Shown: piece by piece, positions 24,731 through 37,448 of the stretch
Numbering within the stretch: the first letter of the stretch is position 1
How the letters are laid out: each line of letters opens with the position of its first letter
Notes under the pieces: model-generated
The model's input: only the letters and a program-made list of their open reading frames with translations
What the model was told of the DNA's origin: nothing
The model's database searches: none
NCBI GenBank assembly: GCA_002794735.1
Contig: NBAZ01000025.1
Location: 62,001-126,000 of the forward strand
Origin: Pyrrhoderma lamaoense
Taxonomy: Eukaryota > Basidiomycota > Agaricomycetes > Hymenochaetales > Hymenochaetaceae
Length of the DNA: 64,000 nucleotides
Direction of reading: 5' to 3'
Position numbers and translations under genes: made by a program

Positions 24731-25672
24731 GAGCCTCCATGATCAGTGGATATAACATTAAGCAATTTATAATGGGCTCAGTGGCGTTTCTATCTTGCTA
24801 AGTATTACTCAGATATTACTATTTATCCTTTGTAACAATTAGTAGCAATTTTAAATTTGATTTATTTTACAATACATCATTGAGAGTAAGAAAAAAGTAT
24901 AGCCTCAAGGCTACTACATGATATACAATAAAGTATACAGATTATCTTTTGAACATAGCCGAAGTAGATTATTTGTCTACAATACATCCAGAAGTTGATC
25001 TTTGTTCCTGATCGGAAAACCCAGATTTCACAGCAAGCATTGATACTTTATAAATATCGTGTACCTCATAAGGTTTAAGTTCCAAACGTTCATTGTGTCC
25101 TCTTTAGAAACCACTCAACCGCAATCTGGGTACTCTTCCTAAATCTCAAACTCTTATCGTACAAGATCCAGTAAAAAATAGAAAAACCGCATCCACACTT
25201 TAAGAAGTGTGATAAGCGGCTATAGAGCTTACTTCAATGCCGTCACTTATCTCTGTAGCAGAAATTGTGATTAGCAACTGACTTGTCATCAAGTCTTAAG
25301 TCTTGATGGGTCAGCATTGTATCAATTGTCAGTGGGGTTCCTTAGCATCTAGTTCTATGATGAATGAAGATTTCTAGCTCTAAATAATGATTGTCGAATA
25401 TAAAGAGGAGCATTGTAGCTTGTTGGGAGAATTTGACAAGTATGCATTTCAAGAGTTTAGATGTCCTGTTCAGTAACCTACATATTAAACAAAGGACAAT
25501 TTACTTCCAAACAGAAAATCAGAAGAAGTAAGCATATCCAAAGGCGAGATTATACAAGGGAATAAACATTCGGGTATATTCAGATAATATTAGGAGTGCA
25601 TAGTTTTATTGAACCCAAGAAACCCCATAACTGTGGCTTCGACTAACTCAAAAGCATGTACAAACGAAGTCC
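24731..25672. other. Intergenic, convergent 3' flanks
   Basis: About 940 bp of AT-rich sequence between the peroxidase and coiled-coil protein stops. No gene seen. Confidence 0.5.
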
Positions 25673-26235
25673 TCAACCGTGTCTACCCAGACCCTTCGCC
25701 GTCTTGCTTACAGTTTTGGCTTCCTGCTGTTTCAGCTTATGTAGACGAGCCCTTCAAAACAGTGTAAGAATAGCCACAATACAAAAATAGACTCAGTAAT
25801 AAATAACATACTCTTCTTCAATCTCACGTTCAAGGTTCTTTACATGCTGTTTAGCCTCACGGACGGCTGTTCGCGCTTCAGCGAGGGCACGATCAGCCTG
25901 TCGCTCAGCCTCCTCAGCTTCACTGACTTTGTGACGTGCATTAATTATAGACGGGTCGTTTAAATGTCGCCCATGAATACTTGAGTTGAATCCACGAGAA
26001 TTCAACGAGTCGTTTGAGTTGATCGAGAACGGCGGCGGGAGAAGAAACCCCCAGACCCACTGCTATGGGTAGTATGTGTATCGTTTGTATTTGATACTCG
26101 ATCATTATCACTCAGGGGAGAAGAAGAACGATGGCGACGAGTAAAAATAGAACCTTTGCTTCTCGGAGCGTCCGAATTTTTCACCTCGTTAGGAGGTGGA
26201 GAAGATGTTTCATTACGGTGTTTGAAAAGAGGCAT
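25673..26235 (-). CDS. Small basic coiled-coil protein, function unknown, one frameshift in this assembly
   Basis: About 167 residues; I recall similar small proteins across Agaricomycetes but know no function. Exon 1 is 25812-26235 and exon 2 is 25673-25751 (60-nt intron). The N-terminal half is disordered and basic (MPLFKHRNE, GSIFTRRHRSSS, GGFFSRRRSRS). The C-terminal half is an Ala/Glu-rich coiled coil (HKVSEAEEAERQADRALAEA, then AVREAKQHVKNLEREIEEE), ending KTAKGLGRHG. At about 26001-26006 the frame needs one extra base between STQTTR and NSRGFNSSIHG. Confidence 0.7.
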
Positions 26236-27149
26236 AGTAGTGTCTGTTCAAGAGGTATTGGCTGTATACAATTAGGATAAGGGAAATGAAAGAACGGTAT
26301 ATGCCCTAGTTGCCCTTTTATATATCTGAAGACCTAGAAGCGTCCCTCCTCTCACCCCGCACTGACGTCAAACGAGGAGTGCATCATGCATTCAACTTCT
26401 TAACAGTCTGATGGAGCTCGACATATTTCAGGAACAGGAGATAATAGTACCAGTGGATCTATTAGAACTTTGTTAAGCTGAAGTACAAGATAGAATGAAT
26501 AAAGTGGAGCATCATGATGTCCATCCACCTGTTTCCGTTGACTTTGGAGCGACTCGAAATAGTAAATACCTTTTGGAATGCTGCTAAATAAAAGAGGATG
26601 AACTGATCATTGCTACGTTGTGCCTAGGGTATCAAGTCAAGGATACCTGCAAATCAAGACAGTTTAGAGGTAGTTAGTGATGAGTTTGATAATCTTAGAT
26701 CCACATTGAAACATCTGAGCTTATTATAATAATATAAACTGTATTAACATGATAACTTATTAAAATAACTACCGGCTAGTAACTGCATGTCTCGGAAAGA
26801 CGTTCCCCTAAACTTTCTCTCAGTTAACAAGAATACTGAGTTACCGACTCATTATACAACCCACTTTATATATATGCACATTTATAGAAACTGCATGTGT
26901 CTTGTTAGTATAAACATCCATACCTCTTATTAAGCTAATAGGAGGCTACACGGCAATATGATCGGCTTTTACTTGAACAGGAAATTAAGCAGACAAATAT
27001 GTGACTGCGGGTGACATGTCACTTATACACAAATTTCAAGGAAGGAAGACATGAAGCAGCCATTTGTTCACCCTCCGTCGACGGGTGCAAAAATATCGTT
27101 CCAACTTGTTAACGCATATATCTTACACAAGTCTGTGTAAAGACCAAAT
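26236..27149. other. Intergenic, divergent promoters
   Basis: About 910 bp between the coiled-coil gene (minus) and NOG1 (plus). It should hold both promoters; no gene or RNA recognised. Confidence 0.5.
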
Positions 27150-29443
27150 ATGTCGACAACAAAAGGTCTCAAGGCCATTGCGCCTGTCCCTACGGCCATG
27201 GATTTCCTGGACATTGTCCTCAACAAAACTCAGAGGAAGACTCCTACTGTAGGTATTTTTTTCTATACTATATTATCTATGTTTAAGCTCTCTATATAAT
27301 AAAGGTCATACACAAAAATTTTAAAATCAGTCGTATCCGTAATTTTTATATGCGCAAAGTGAAGTTCACACAGGATTCGTTTGATGAAAAATTAGGTGCT
27401 ATTCTTAATGAGTTCCCTGTACTCGATGTGAGTTTAATCTTCGCCTTACTTCTAAATTGTTGCGAACTATATGCGCTTACACTTCAATAATAATAGGATC
27501 TCCATCCATTCCTCGCTTCTCTAATGAATGTACTCTACGACAAAAATCACTACAAACTGGCACTTGGACAACTCCGGACTTGCCGACATCTTATCGACCA
27601 AGTAGCCAAGGACTATGTCCGTTTACTGAAATTCGGCGACAGTTTATACCGATGCAAACAACTAAAAAAAGCAGCTCTTGGTCGGATGGCTACAATCATG
27701 CGCCGACAAAAGGACCCACTTGCATATCTTGAACAAGTCAGGCAGCATCTTGCTCGTCTCCCGGCAATTGATCCTAATACTCGTACACTATTATTATGTG
27801 GATACCCGAACGTTGGAAAGTCTTCTTTCCTCAACAAAGTAACACGTGCGGATGTAGATGTCCAGCCGTATGCGTTCACGACCAAATCGCTCTTCGTAGG
27901 ACATCTCGACTATAAATATCTTCGGTGGCAGGTTATCGATACACCTGGTATCCTTGATCATCCTCTTGAGGATATGAACACTATTGAAATGCAAAGCATA
28001 ACTGCCCTTGCACATCTCAAAGCCTGTGTCCTCTACTTCATCGACCCAAGTGAACAGTGCGGTTATTCTATACAAGCTCAGTGCAGCCTATTCCACTCCA
28101 TCAAACCATTATTTGGCGGCAAACCTGTTGTTATTGTCATCAATAAGTCAGATGTTTGTAAGCTTAGCGACCTATCCCCAGAAGTGAGGGCCCCTATTGA
28201 GGAGATCATCAACAGCGAGGGAATAAAACATGTTCAGGTTTCATGCTATACGGAGGAGGGTGTTATGGACGTTAAGAACGTCTCTTGTGATGCACTGCTA
28301 GCTCATCGAGTAGACACTAAGCTCAAGGGGAGCAAGATAAACACGGTTATCAACAGAATACACGTTGCCCAACCTAAGCCGCGGGATGACATCGAGAGGA
28401 AGCCATTCATTCCCGAAGCCGCTGCCTCCCGTAGGAAATACGATAAGAATGATCCAGAACGCAAACAACTTGAACGTGATATTGAGGAAGCTGAAGGTGG
28501 TGCGGGTGTTTATCTCATAAACTTGAAGAAGAATTACATACTCGATAACGACGACTGGAAGTTCGATACCATACCGGAGATTATGGATGGGAAGAACGTA
28601 GCGGACTTTATCGACCCAGATATCGAAGAGAAACTCGAAGCCCTGGAGCGTGAGGAAGAAAAACTTGAAGCAGAAGGTTTTTATAATGAACACGATTCGG
28701 ATTTGGAGTTGAACTCAGACGACGAAAATGAAGCACAAGAGCTAAGGGAAAAGATGGAGAAGAGGATGATGTCACAAGCGACGAAGAAGGCCATGAAGCA
28801 CGGAGCGAGACTTCCACGTACATCAGGATTGAAGACGTTGTCAGAGTTGTCAGAGGGACTTACAAAAGCTGGATTTGACCCCAGTCGGATACAAGAACGA
28901 GCGGAGATTCTTGCAAAGGCCCAAGCTGCATCTGCTGCCGTAAGGAAAAGAAAACGAGATGAGGAAGAGGGGATGGATATTGATGAGAGTGGTGATGATG
29001 ATGACGATGAACTCGATGAAATGGATGTTGACAATGGAGGGGATACGACACCGAAGAAGCGTGTAAAGACACTTTCTGGCGCTGCTGCTGTGTCACAAAG
29101 ACACCCTCGGTCGAATAGGCAACTTGCTGGGTTAAAAGACGATGCGGTTCGTACTATCAATAATTTTCTCTTTCCTAGTACTAACTTTATGAATCCGGGT
29201 ATATAGCAAGCCACTAAAGCGCTCAAACTTCGCAACCTTGGCCAACGTGAACGGAATTACCATGCAAAGGCAGGCGAAGCCGATCGGGCTATCAAAACGA
29301 AAATGGTGGGTACCTCATAACTCGATCTGCTAATTACGAAGAAAGCTGACTAGAGTCCCTTCTTAAAATATTTGTTACTATCATCACAGCCAAAGCACTT
29401 ATTTGCAGGCAAACGCAAAATGGGAAAGACGAACAGGCGGTAG
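27150..29443 (+). CDS. NOG1: Nucleolar GTP-binding protein 1 (NOG1), 60S biogenesis GTPase
   Basis: Essential GTPase of pre-60S particles. Exons: 27150-27248, 27305-27427, 27497-29146, 29207-29305 and 29390-29443, all in frame. N-terminal helical bundle [21 protein letters not shown]1 [10 protein letters not shown]3 DTPG, G4 NKSD; then the NOGCT part with [13 protein letters not shown] and the acidic stretch near [12 protein letters not shown]. The C terminus [17 protein letters not shown] is highly conserved and enters the peptide tunnel in pre-60S structures. The fourth intron uses donor GTTCGT and has a perfect TACTAAC branch site. It is one of the largest genes here with no frame damage. 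Confidence 0.97.
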
Positions 29444-31152
29444 ACAAAAAGCCTTTCTTTCATCTTTACATGACCTTTCTCTACGTCTCTTTGTATGTAT
29501 GTGTATCGATTCGGCGGGTGTCTTCCATCTCATTTTTTAATGTTTTCCGTCTTTAATTTCGGATCTCTTTTCAGCATCTACTATAGTATATATAGATTTT
29601 TTTTTTACTTCTGTTATCTTTTGATGGTGAATTCAGCGTCTTTCCCCTCTTCTTGCATTGTCTTATCTCTCTTTCCTATTGTTGTCCCTTTGTACATGTA
29701 GTCATACAAAGTCAATGAACTGACCATCTGGTCAACTCAAATTCTCCAATTGAGTGGTGCAAAGGCTTCTACACAGCAAATGTTGAGTTCAAATACTGTT
29801 TTACGAACATAATAACTTTTTGCTTCATTTTTTCAAATCTAAAGTTTGTACAATTTGGCGAATAAATCAAGCTGTTGATGTACAAACACGCTTGCTTGGT
29901 CGATCTGGTGCTGAAAATAGGAAATTTGTAGTTATGCACTGAGAGAGGATGACGTCATTAGTACCAAGCTATATGTCCAAGAGCACTAGTGCTTCTTCAA
30001 ATCCTCCACTTGTCCCAACTCAGGCTGATGTTCATCTTCGACAACATCACATGTATGACTACTCCACTCAATACAGTAGATTCAATTGCCTATTTCAATC
30101 TTGAGACAGTACGCGCGAATAATAACCAGTAATTAACAACTTCATTCAATACAAATACACCTGAATGAAGACCGGAAATGTGAGTAGAGGTGCTCACAAA
30201 AAACGTGGAGGGTGTTCGTATTAGAAGCATCTCCTCAGGAATCGAGAGTGCAGACTTACATACCCTCATCACAATACGCATCGTGGCATAGGCAAGGCGA
30301 ATTAAGTCCCGGGTGGGATAACAGCTCCTAAACACTTTAGATCCGATTCCAGGATTACTCAAAATACTGGTCAGCTCTGGTATATAAGAGGTAAAATATA
30401 AATGGCCAGTGACAAGCTGACCCTTTTTGGTTTAGACTTGACAAGAGCGCGGGTGATCAACCAAGATTGACCTAACGTGAAAGGGGAAGAGAGAGAAAAA
30501 TGTGAATCCGTGCCGAGTGCTACGATCGGTGCCCATTCACGGTGTGTGCGGCCACGGTCTAATAGGTAGAGCTAACACGCCCTTCAACCTGAACACTCTA
30601 TACCGGATCTCAGTCATACAAAGCCATAGATAGCTTCGTCTTCCAGCTTATATCACACCGTTTGCCTGCTTCGACGACAATCCGAGTGCTGAGTGTTGTC
30701 CAAAAGCAAGACCTTATCTAGCAACAGCCTACTTCCTAGTGCAACACGGGCTGAAGGCAGAAACAAGGACAGCAACATACTGAACTTCTCTTGAAGGGAA
30801 GATCACGAACTAAACATAGAGCTAGAGGGCAGGTAGAACTTGTCTTCTTCACTTTCACTACACGCTTTCTTTTTCTTCTTCTCTCATTTGACCACATCCT
30901 GAGTCTTGTTTTCATCTTGACTTTGAACACGAATACCTCCACTCCCTGTTGACTATCCCCTCTGGCTTTTCTGATAAAGGCTATACGTTTTTCTCTATTA
31001 ACACTCTCGTAATCTCTGGCAAACAAACTACTTTCATCTCTGTCCTTTTCTAAATCACTGCACTACAAACTCCAATACCGTTTATAAACCTGGTGCGAGT
31101 TTCACGTCGGCAACTAACTTTTGTAGTGTCTCTGTAAAAAAGGAGTGGAATC
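29444..31152. other. Long intergenic region, NOG1 to NFKBIL1-like gene
   Basis: About 1.7 kb. A frame at 30090-30362 (minus) lacks an ATG. The last 400 bases are pyrimidine-rich on the plus strand and look like promoter and 5' UTR of the downstream gene. No gene supported. Confidence 0.45.
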
Positions 31153-32676
31153 ATGGCGACAGCAGGATACGGGTATAACCACCATTTGGGAAACACCTTC
31201 GATTCACATACACATTCATATCTATACTCGGGTACAGCGCGCAGTAAAGAATTTCCTCGGTATAGAATTCCAAGTCCCCTGCGAGAACAATCATATAGGT
31301 ATAACCACTACCCACCGGACGAGACTTCTTCTTCATCTTCTTCATCCTCTATATTCAGGGACCCGTATTCTCGCCATTATCGCTCTCATTCCCGTTCTTC
31401 AAGTCATGATAATCCACTGTCGACTTCGTACGATAGGGACGAGAGGGGACGTTTGTTCCCGTTATCATCGCCAGTGATACCAAACCATACATCAACGACT
31501 AATAGCATGTCAGAAGGAGCTGAAGCTACGGATCCGTCGTCGATCCGACACAGACGTGCAAACAGTACTTCAATTCGTGCTGATCATGTACCGTACTCCT
31601 ATGAACACCTAAGACGGACCCGTACCCCCCTCCCATACGAAGATGATAGTACGAGCAGGCGCCGGAGAACTGTCAGCACATCGACATGGGTTGAAGAGCA
31701 ACACCAGCGTAGACGTGAAAAAGAAGCTAACGCAAATATCAGCTCTAATACTTCCCCTACTTCCCGCTCTTATTCCGGCTCGACTTTTGCTTCTTCAACC
31801 TATCACCTTCCATCTCTCTCATCACCCCTTAACCCTCTTTCACATTCTTCTACTACTCGTCTTCGTACGTGCTCTTGCTCTACTAGAGTCCCGGATAGCA
31901 CTACAGCCAGTAGCAACTATTCATATATACCAACTTTCAACAAAACGTTTGAAAATGGTTATCGGTGGGACGCTACTTCCGCCTCGTCCAGTACCACCTC
32001 TACATCCAGTGAAACTGCACGCCAACAAGCCTGGGCAGAGACGTCACGCGAGATTGAGACGGAAGCCAGGGCATGGGGTATTGAAGAGGAAGCACGCCGG
32101 ACGGCTGCAATGCGTGAAGCAGAGAGGACGAGAGCTGTACAGGAGGAGGTGAGGAGAATACAAGCTAGGATTAGTCTTAAAAGGGAGCTTGAGAGGAAGA
32201 AGATACAAGAGGAGAGGGAGCGGAGGAGAGCTAGGGAAAGAGAGAGGGAGAAGGAGAGGGTAGAGAAGGAGAGACGAAGGAAGGCTGCTGATGATAGAAT
32301 TATGAGGCATGCTTGGGCGACGTACGAGAAGAATTGGTCTTTGATAACTGCTAATACCAACTCAACTATGTCAACTCCCCATTTCAGCCTGAGCTTTTCG
32401 ACCATTCCTTGGCCCATGGTGACCTGTCCCTCATCCCCACTAGATTTGACCTTTGACGCTATCTCCTCATTCTTACTGTCACCCTCCCATTCAACAAATC
32501 AGACGGTAAGGGAAAGGATTAAAGAGGCGCTAAGAAGGTGGCATCCGGATAGATTCGATAGGGTTTTGAAGAGAGTTATTGAGAGAGAGGGGGATGAAGA
32601 GGGCCAGGTCGTAAAGGAGGGAGCGGGTATTGTGGCTAGGATACTTTCTGAGCTGCTTGGAAAATACTCTCTTTGA
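31153..32676 (+). CDS. NFKBIL1-like protein with C-terminal WHPDRF module
   Basis: Intronless, 507 residues. Residues 1 to about 270 are disordered and rich in Ser, Tyr and Arg. A long charged helix follows (EEEARRTAAMREAERTRAV, RISLKRELERKKIQEERER, RRAREREREKERVEKERRRK). The C-terminal domain has AISSFLLSPSH, RERIKEALRRWHPDRFDRVL and GAGIVARILSELLGKYSL, resembling the C terminus of NF-kappa-B-inhibitor-like protein 1 and its fungal relatives; the WHPD also recalls J domains, but the HPD context differs. Role unknown in fungi. The frame is intact. Confidence 0.75.
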   Translation: MATAGYGYNHHLGNTFDSHTHSYLYSGTARSKEFPRYRIPSPLREQSYRYNHYPPDETSSSSSSSSIFRDPYSRHYRSHSRSSSHDNPLSTSYDRDERGRLFPLSSPVIPNHTSTTNSMSEGAEATDPSSIRHRRANSTSIRADHVPYSYEHLRRTRTPLPYEDDSTSRRRRTVSTSTWVEEQHQRRREKEANANISSNTSPTSRSYSGSTFASSTYHLPSLSSPLNPLSHSSTTRLRTCSCSTRVPDSTTASSNYSYIPTFNKTFENGYRWDATSASSSTTSTSSETARQQAWAETSREIETEARAWGIEEEARRTAAMREAERTRAVQEEVRRIQARISLKRELERKKIQEERERRRAREREREKERVEKERRRKAADDRIMRHAWATYEKNWSLITANTNSTMSTPHFSLSFSTIPWPMVTCPSSPLDLTFDAISSFLLSPSHSTNQTVRERIKEALRRWHPDRFDRVLKRVIEREGDEEGQVVKEGAGIVARILSELLGKYSL

Positions 32677-33518
32677 TATGGGGAGGAGAGGACAGGGAAG
32701 GGTGTTTTGTGTCGTCGCAAATTCAGAGAATGAGAACAGAAAGATGACTGGACGTGTACCTTTTGTTCTACTTTTGGCTCAAGGGGAGAAGGGATGTAGA
32801 TGTGTGTACGGTATTTGTATATCAGGGTATAAATACTTGAAGACTATTGGGATGAATATACAATAGAAGTATTGGATATCTTTGGTAAGTATTTGTTTCT
32901 TCATCTTTGTTTCTTCGTCTTCTGTAATTCTTAGGACTGACGAGTTGTGGGTTATAGGAGGAGACTCGAGTGTAAACAGCCAACGACTTTGATGAGGTTC
33001 ATTCTCCTACTTCCTCTTTTCTCTCTTGATTTTGCTGGTTCAATGGCTATAGACCTGGGTGACACACTCCACACGCTGATATGTGTTGTATATGCATGTA
33101 CAACTATATTAAGAATAGTTTTTGGCCTTCATTCATGATCCGTGATCTGGAATTCAAGGGCGTTTATTTTGTTGATTTCTTTTTGATGAAAAGTAATGAA
33201 ATATCACGTTTGCTTATATTTTATCCTAGCTTTCCTTGACCTTCCAGGGACTAAGCTAGATGGCTGTCCTCTTTATGATAAATACTCTTCCCCTTCTCAT
33301 ATTTTTTCTTCGGGCCTTCGAACCTCCAAACATGTCACATAACTACACCTTTTTTGCGGAAGTGCTTGTAGTAATTACTAGATGCATTAGATTCCCCCGT
33401 TTATCGATCAATGACAAAGCCGAGATAAATGAAGGAAAATCAAATTCGGTATTCTCGTGTCGAAAAAAAAAATAAGAAATCATTATAGATGAATTGAATT
33501 ATTGAGAAACTCTTTAAC
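32677..33518. other. Intergenic, convergent 3' flanks
   Basis: About 840 bp between the NFKBIL1-like and J-protein stops. No gene recognised. Confidence 0.5.
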
Positions 33519-34638
33519 CTAAGATTTTCGTCCAACAAGTCTATAATCATCACTAGGCATACTCGCTCCTGAACTTGAACTTGAGCTTGGTGGTGCGATG
33601 GGGTCGAAGTCAATGTCGAGGTCGGGTCGGTTCAGGATTACTTGAGCTAGGATCACCGGTACCTTCGGGTGGCTTCCATGAATGTGAAGCTGCGTTTACG
33701 AACGTAAATTGATCATGTCGGAAATCTTGAAAGCTGCGTGTGCGGACGACGAGAGTCTGTGCTGCTACAGTAACAAAAGTCTAAATTGGATTAATCAAGA
33801 TGTCAGTAAAGGAATGGGTGTTAAGAATGGCATGAAGAAAACATTCAAGGCTCTATCATGGAAACTGCGTACTTGGTCAAAGAATGGAATGGGTGATAGA
33901 TTGAGAAGGAGACAAAAAAAGCCGACTAGAGCAAGATTCCATAGAACAAACTCACAAGTCCAAGCAAAACCCACAACACTCTATCCTTCCATCTCTCATC
34001 CACAAACCTAGGTTCCTCATACCTCCTCTTATACAAAGATGGAGCCCGCTTCCAGGGGTTCATGGCTCCCCAAGCACCATCACCTTCCTCCCCAGGTTCC
34101 ACACCAGCAGCGCGCTTCTGCAGACTCTTGTACGCTCGAGTGATTGCGCTGAATTGTGCATGCCGGATTGAAGGGTTTGGTTCAAGCTTTCGGGACTCGG
34201 AAGAGTCAGGATGGTAGAGCTTGACTAGCTCGTAGTCTATTTTTTGGAATATTAGTTATTCAGTTTCTTTAGTTCTTTCACTGTTTTAATAGGCAAAGTC
34301 GGAGAAATTTGGAATAGAAAGAGGATATAGGCGCCAAGGAAGAAACAATGGAATAGAACAAGTAACCCTCGAAAGAGGGACGCGTTTATCTATGTATGAA
34401 TTTGTATGGACCTTCGAATCTTAACGGCAAGGGAAGCCATACAGATGGGAAAGGATAATGGTAGAGATGAAAACTCACATCGAGTCTTTACATCATCCGG
34501 AGATGCGTCAGGTAATAAATGAAATATCTGGTAAGGCGTCGGGTCCGGGTTATTTGGAAACGGGTAAGGATTGTTATAACTTGTACTATTTAACGCTCTC
34601 GTGATAGAAGAAGAGGAGAAGCAGCGTCTTCTCGCCAA
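33519..34638 (-). CDS. J-domain protein, probably mitochondrial, start unresolved
   Basis: Hsp70 co-chaperone. Exons: 34479 to about 34638, 33956-34237 and 33519-33780. N terminus LARRRCFSSSSITRALNS looks like a mitochondrial presequence; then J domain TPYQIFHLLPDASPDDVKTR joined to YYELVKLYHPDSSESRKL with the HPD motif. A hydrophobic segment WVLLGLTFVTVAAQTLVV spans the second splice junction, followed by RTRSFQDFRHDQFTF. The end DLDIDFDPIAPPSS...VGRKS requires a frame change at about 33616-33632 (two bases missing or one extra). No in-frame ATG is seen at the 5' end; the nearest ATG, at about 34672, is out of frame, so another indel or an upstream exon is likely. Confidence 0.75.
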
Positions 34639-34957
34639 CCTATGCGACCAGCTCGCACGTATCGTTCATAAGAATTGCAATGCGGACGCAAACATTGGCG
34701 TCGGATGAGAGTGTTATTGACGAAATGGGCTTGAAATTGGTGTCGAAGACAGTCTATCCCGGGAGGTTTCCAGTGCATAATACGGATAATATGGTAGACG
34801 ATAGCTTCGCGTCTTAACTTTCAGCTCTAGTCTCTGATTCTAGTTCTAGTTTCTATGATGTTGATAATGATAGTACCGCCTCAGTATATATAGTGTTGGA
34901 GACCATAGGAGCATAAGACAAGTTCTCATATGATATTGATTATACTACTGGGTTACA

Positions 34958-36229
34958 TTACATAATAATACAGCTCTTTTCATCTCCTTCCTCAAGCCGT
35001 CTCGTAATCTCACCAGAATCGATAGTCCGGCCTCCCCTAGTCTGTCCTTGTCCGTCCAAATGCACGAGTAATACGCCAGAATTTTCCGGGTCTAGCTCAG
35101 CAACTATATTATGCCTGTTACACAAAAAGGACAAGGAGTATTAGAGACACCTAAGAAACGTATAAAATAAGAATGGACGTACTTCTGCATAAGCTCTTCA
35201 ATCCGAGGTTTCAATTTAGCTTCGTGATTTTGAGAATGTAGTCCTTTGCCTACATACAAAACAATTTAAGAAGGTGAAACGTAGTATATTGTCCCTTGTC
35301 AATTTTCCAAACTTCTCTCTTTCAAATCATTATAAGTGGGAATACTCACCAACAATGAGCCGTAACTCAGTAAGACCTTGTTTTCTCGAGTCAATAATAA
35401 ACCTTTCCGTACGCTCAACAGCTTCTTCCACACGAAGCCCATGTAAATCAACTTCCCCAGGTTCCCGGCCCCTGTTGTTTTCTATTATCACATACATATG
35501 TTAAACATGTAGTCAGTAAAGACCGTGAAAGGGAGATATTTCAGAGAGAAAGGAAGGGTGCGTAGAATCAAAGATACCAGTATGGTATCAAATAAAAGCC
35601 CTCTCCCCCTCTCCATCAAAGCCTTCCATTTTGAAGGAACACTTTAAAAAACTCACCCATAAAGATCCAATCAGCGGCCTCATCATGCAACCTATCTTTC
35701 TCTTTCCTCAGAGCCTTCGCCTCATCTGACAGCCGCTTGGCTTCGGCACCATCCCCACGTTCGTACGCCTTCCTACTCGCTCCGAATAGCTCACCCATCT
35801 GTCGGCCAGCTTCATCCCGCGTTTGCGAAGAGAGATATAGTATGGGTCTTGCGCATTTGCGAGGTAGTCATTGTGATGCTATTAATAGGAGCGTCGAAAG
35901 CATTGAAATATTGGTAGTAGAAAATTTTGCCGGCACAGAGGTTGATATACAACACCGTTGTTGTTTTTGATGAAAGTATGTTGGAAATTCCAGCCCATAA
36001 GCGTCGACTCCTTCAAGCAAAGGACGGGACTCACATAGGGTTTTCCATACTGCTGTTGCTGGTGTTGTTGCTGGCTAGAGGGAGGAGGAGACACATGCTC
36101 AACATGTGGTTTGTGCGGCCCAGACGGCTGCTGCTGCTGTTGTGGATAGGGAGGCTTCTCATCTTGGGGAACAATAGGCCCACAAACAGCCTTCAGGAAA
36201 AATCGAAACACATCACCGAGCAAGCCCAT
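34958..36229 (-). CDS. DUF1771-Smr domain protein with C-terminal CaaX box, one frameshift in this assembly
   Basis: Small MutS-related nuclease/RNA-binding domain protein. Exons: 36035-36229, 35657-35878, 35350-35481, 35183-35249 and 34958-35114. N terminus MGLLGDVFRFFLKAVCGPIV, then a Pro/Gln-rich linker. DUF1771: ASRKAYERGDGAEAKRLSDE, KEKDRLHDEAADWIF. Smr domain: EVDLHGLRVEEAVERTERFI, LRLIVGKGLHSQNHEAKLKP with the catalytic-site HSQN, ending HNIVAELDPENSGVLLVHL. The protein ends CIIM, a CaaX farnesylation signal. At about 35816-35820 the frame needs one extra base between SLRKR and DEAGRQMGELFG. Confidence 0.88.
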
Positions 36230-37448
36230 CTTCAGTCAGCGCTTTTATCTGGTGTATGTATGTATCTAATGTATAATTTCGGGTCGTTGTAGAATATCTA
36301 CGCTGTGTTGTTTCCTCAATACTTGATACGTAAAAATAGTATTTGTCCTCAAATATCTTCTAGACTCTAGTTTAGTTGTCCAACTGAACTTGGGAAGTAG
36401 GTAGTACGCAAACTTTGCTTTGTTTCCTCTTCCGTCCTGAACAAGAGTCGCTACTGCTCGTTGTAACGTTTACTCTTCTCAAGAAGGGCTCAAAACGAGA
36501 AACGGATCCGACGGGACACCGTTTGGCCGACGAGGGGTCCTCAAGTACTCTTGCACCCTGATATTGTTGATGGATATCGAAGAGTCTAAGATCGAAGAGT
36601 CTAAGACAACAGAAAATATATTATCTTATTGTTGTTGATGAAAAAACGTGCAGAATTGAAGATATAGAAGTAAAAGCAGAAGTAGCTCGTTTTGATTGAC
36701 GTTTAGCTGTTCAGCACCGTTGGCAGCAGCTACAATCTTCTTTTGGATAGTTGTAGCCCAAGGCTTACTTGGAAATGGTGAATGGAGAATATGATGGCAA
36801 GGTGGAGGAATGGCAGAGAGGCGATGCTTGGCCTCGTTGTTGCAGACAACTAGCAGTCTGCCTTAATTATAGTTCCGAATTAGATCATTGCATTACAAAT
36901 TCTTGTCATAATAACGAAACAGCGCATACTATGTACTTGACCCAATGCATTATGGCTATGGGTTCTATTCATACGACACAAAAGAAGACCATAAGCATAG
37001 AGCACAGGACGCCAGATGTGCAGAGCCCTTTTCGAATCTGAAGTCAAGGTCAGCGATCTCACGGGGAACATCGAACGAGAAACGTGAAAAAGCCTAAAGT
37101 CTATCTACCCATCTATCCATCTCTGATGCGATTAGATATAAGATACATACACACATACGCACAAATTAGTCAACAAGATCGAAGAAAATAACATTTGGTT
37201 TCATCAATCGTATTATTTTAGAGACATGATTAAGCAACAATAAAGGCACTATTAGAAAATTCATATATTTTCGAGTGTACCAAATTTGGGAAATCAGAAC
37301 AGAACAGAACAGAACAGGGCATCTCCACACAAAAACATGCCATCCCCTTTTTTGTTAATATATACAACACGCAAACCAACACAAGACCGAAATCCTAGGC
37401 TCAGTGACAATACAAATAGTAATTGTCGACTTCTTTCATTCAATTCAT
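36230..37448. other. Intergenic region of 1.2 kb
   Basis: Between the Smr gene promoter and the 3' end of the antizyme gene. Contains a pentanucleotide microsatellite at about 37294-37317. No gene recognised; short open frames near 36769-37071 lack motifs. Confidence 0.5.
37294..37317. repeat. (CAGAA)n microsatellite
   Basis: About four and a half tandem copies of CAGAA downstream of the antizyme stop. Confidence 0.8.

Noticed and set aside
28681..29235. 184-residue minus-strand open frame
   Set aside because: It is antisense to the NOG1 acidic C-terminal region; Ser-rich composition is a shadow of Asp/Glu codons.
30090..30362. Possible small minus-strand gene
   Set aside because: It starts at TTG, has no ATG and no recognisable motif; a downstream acidic frame near 29990 cannot be joined convincingly.
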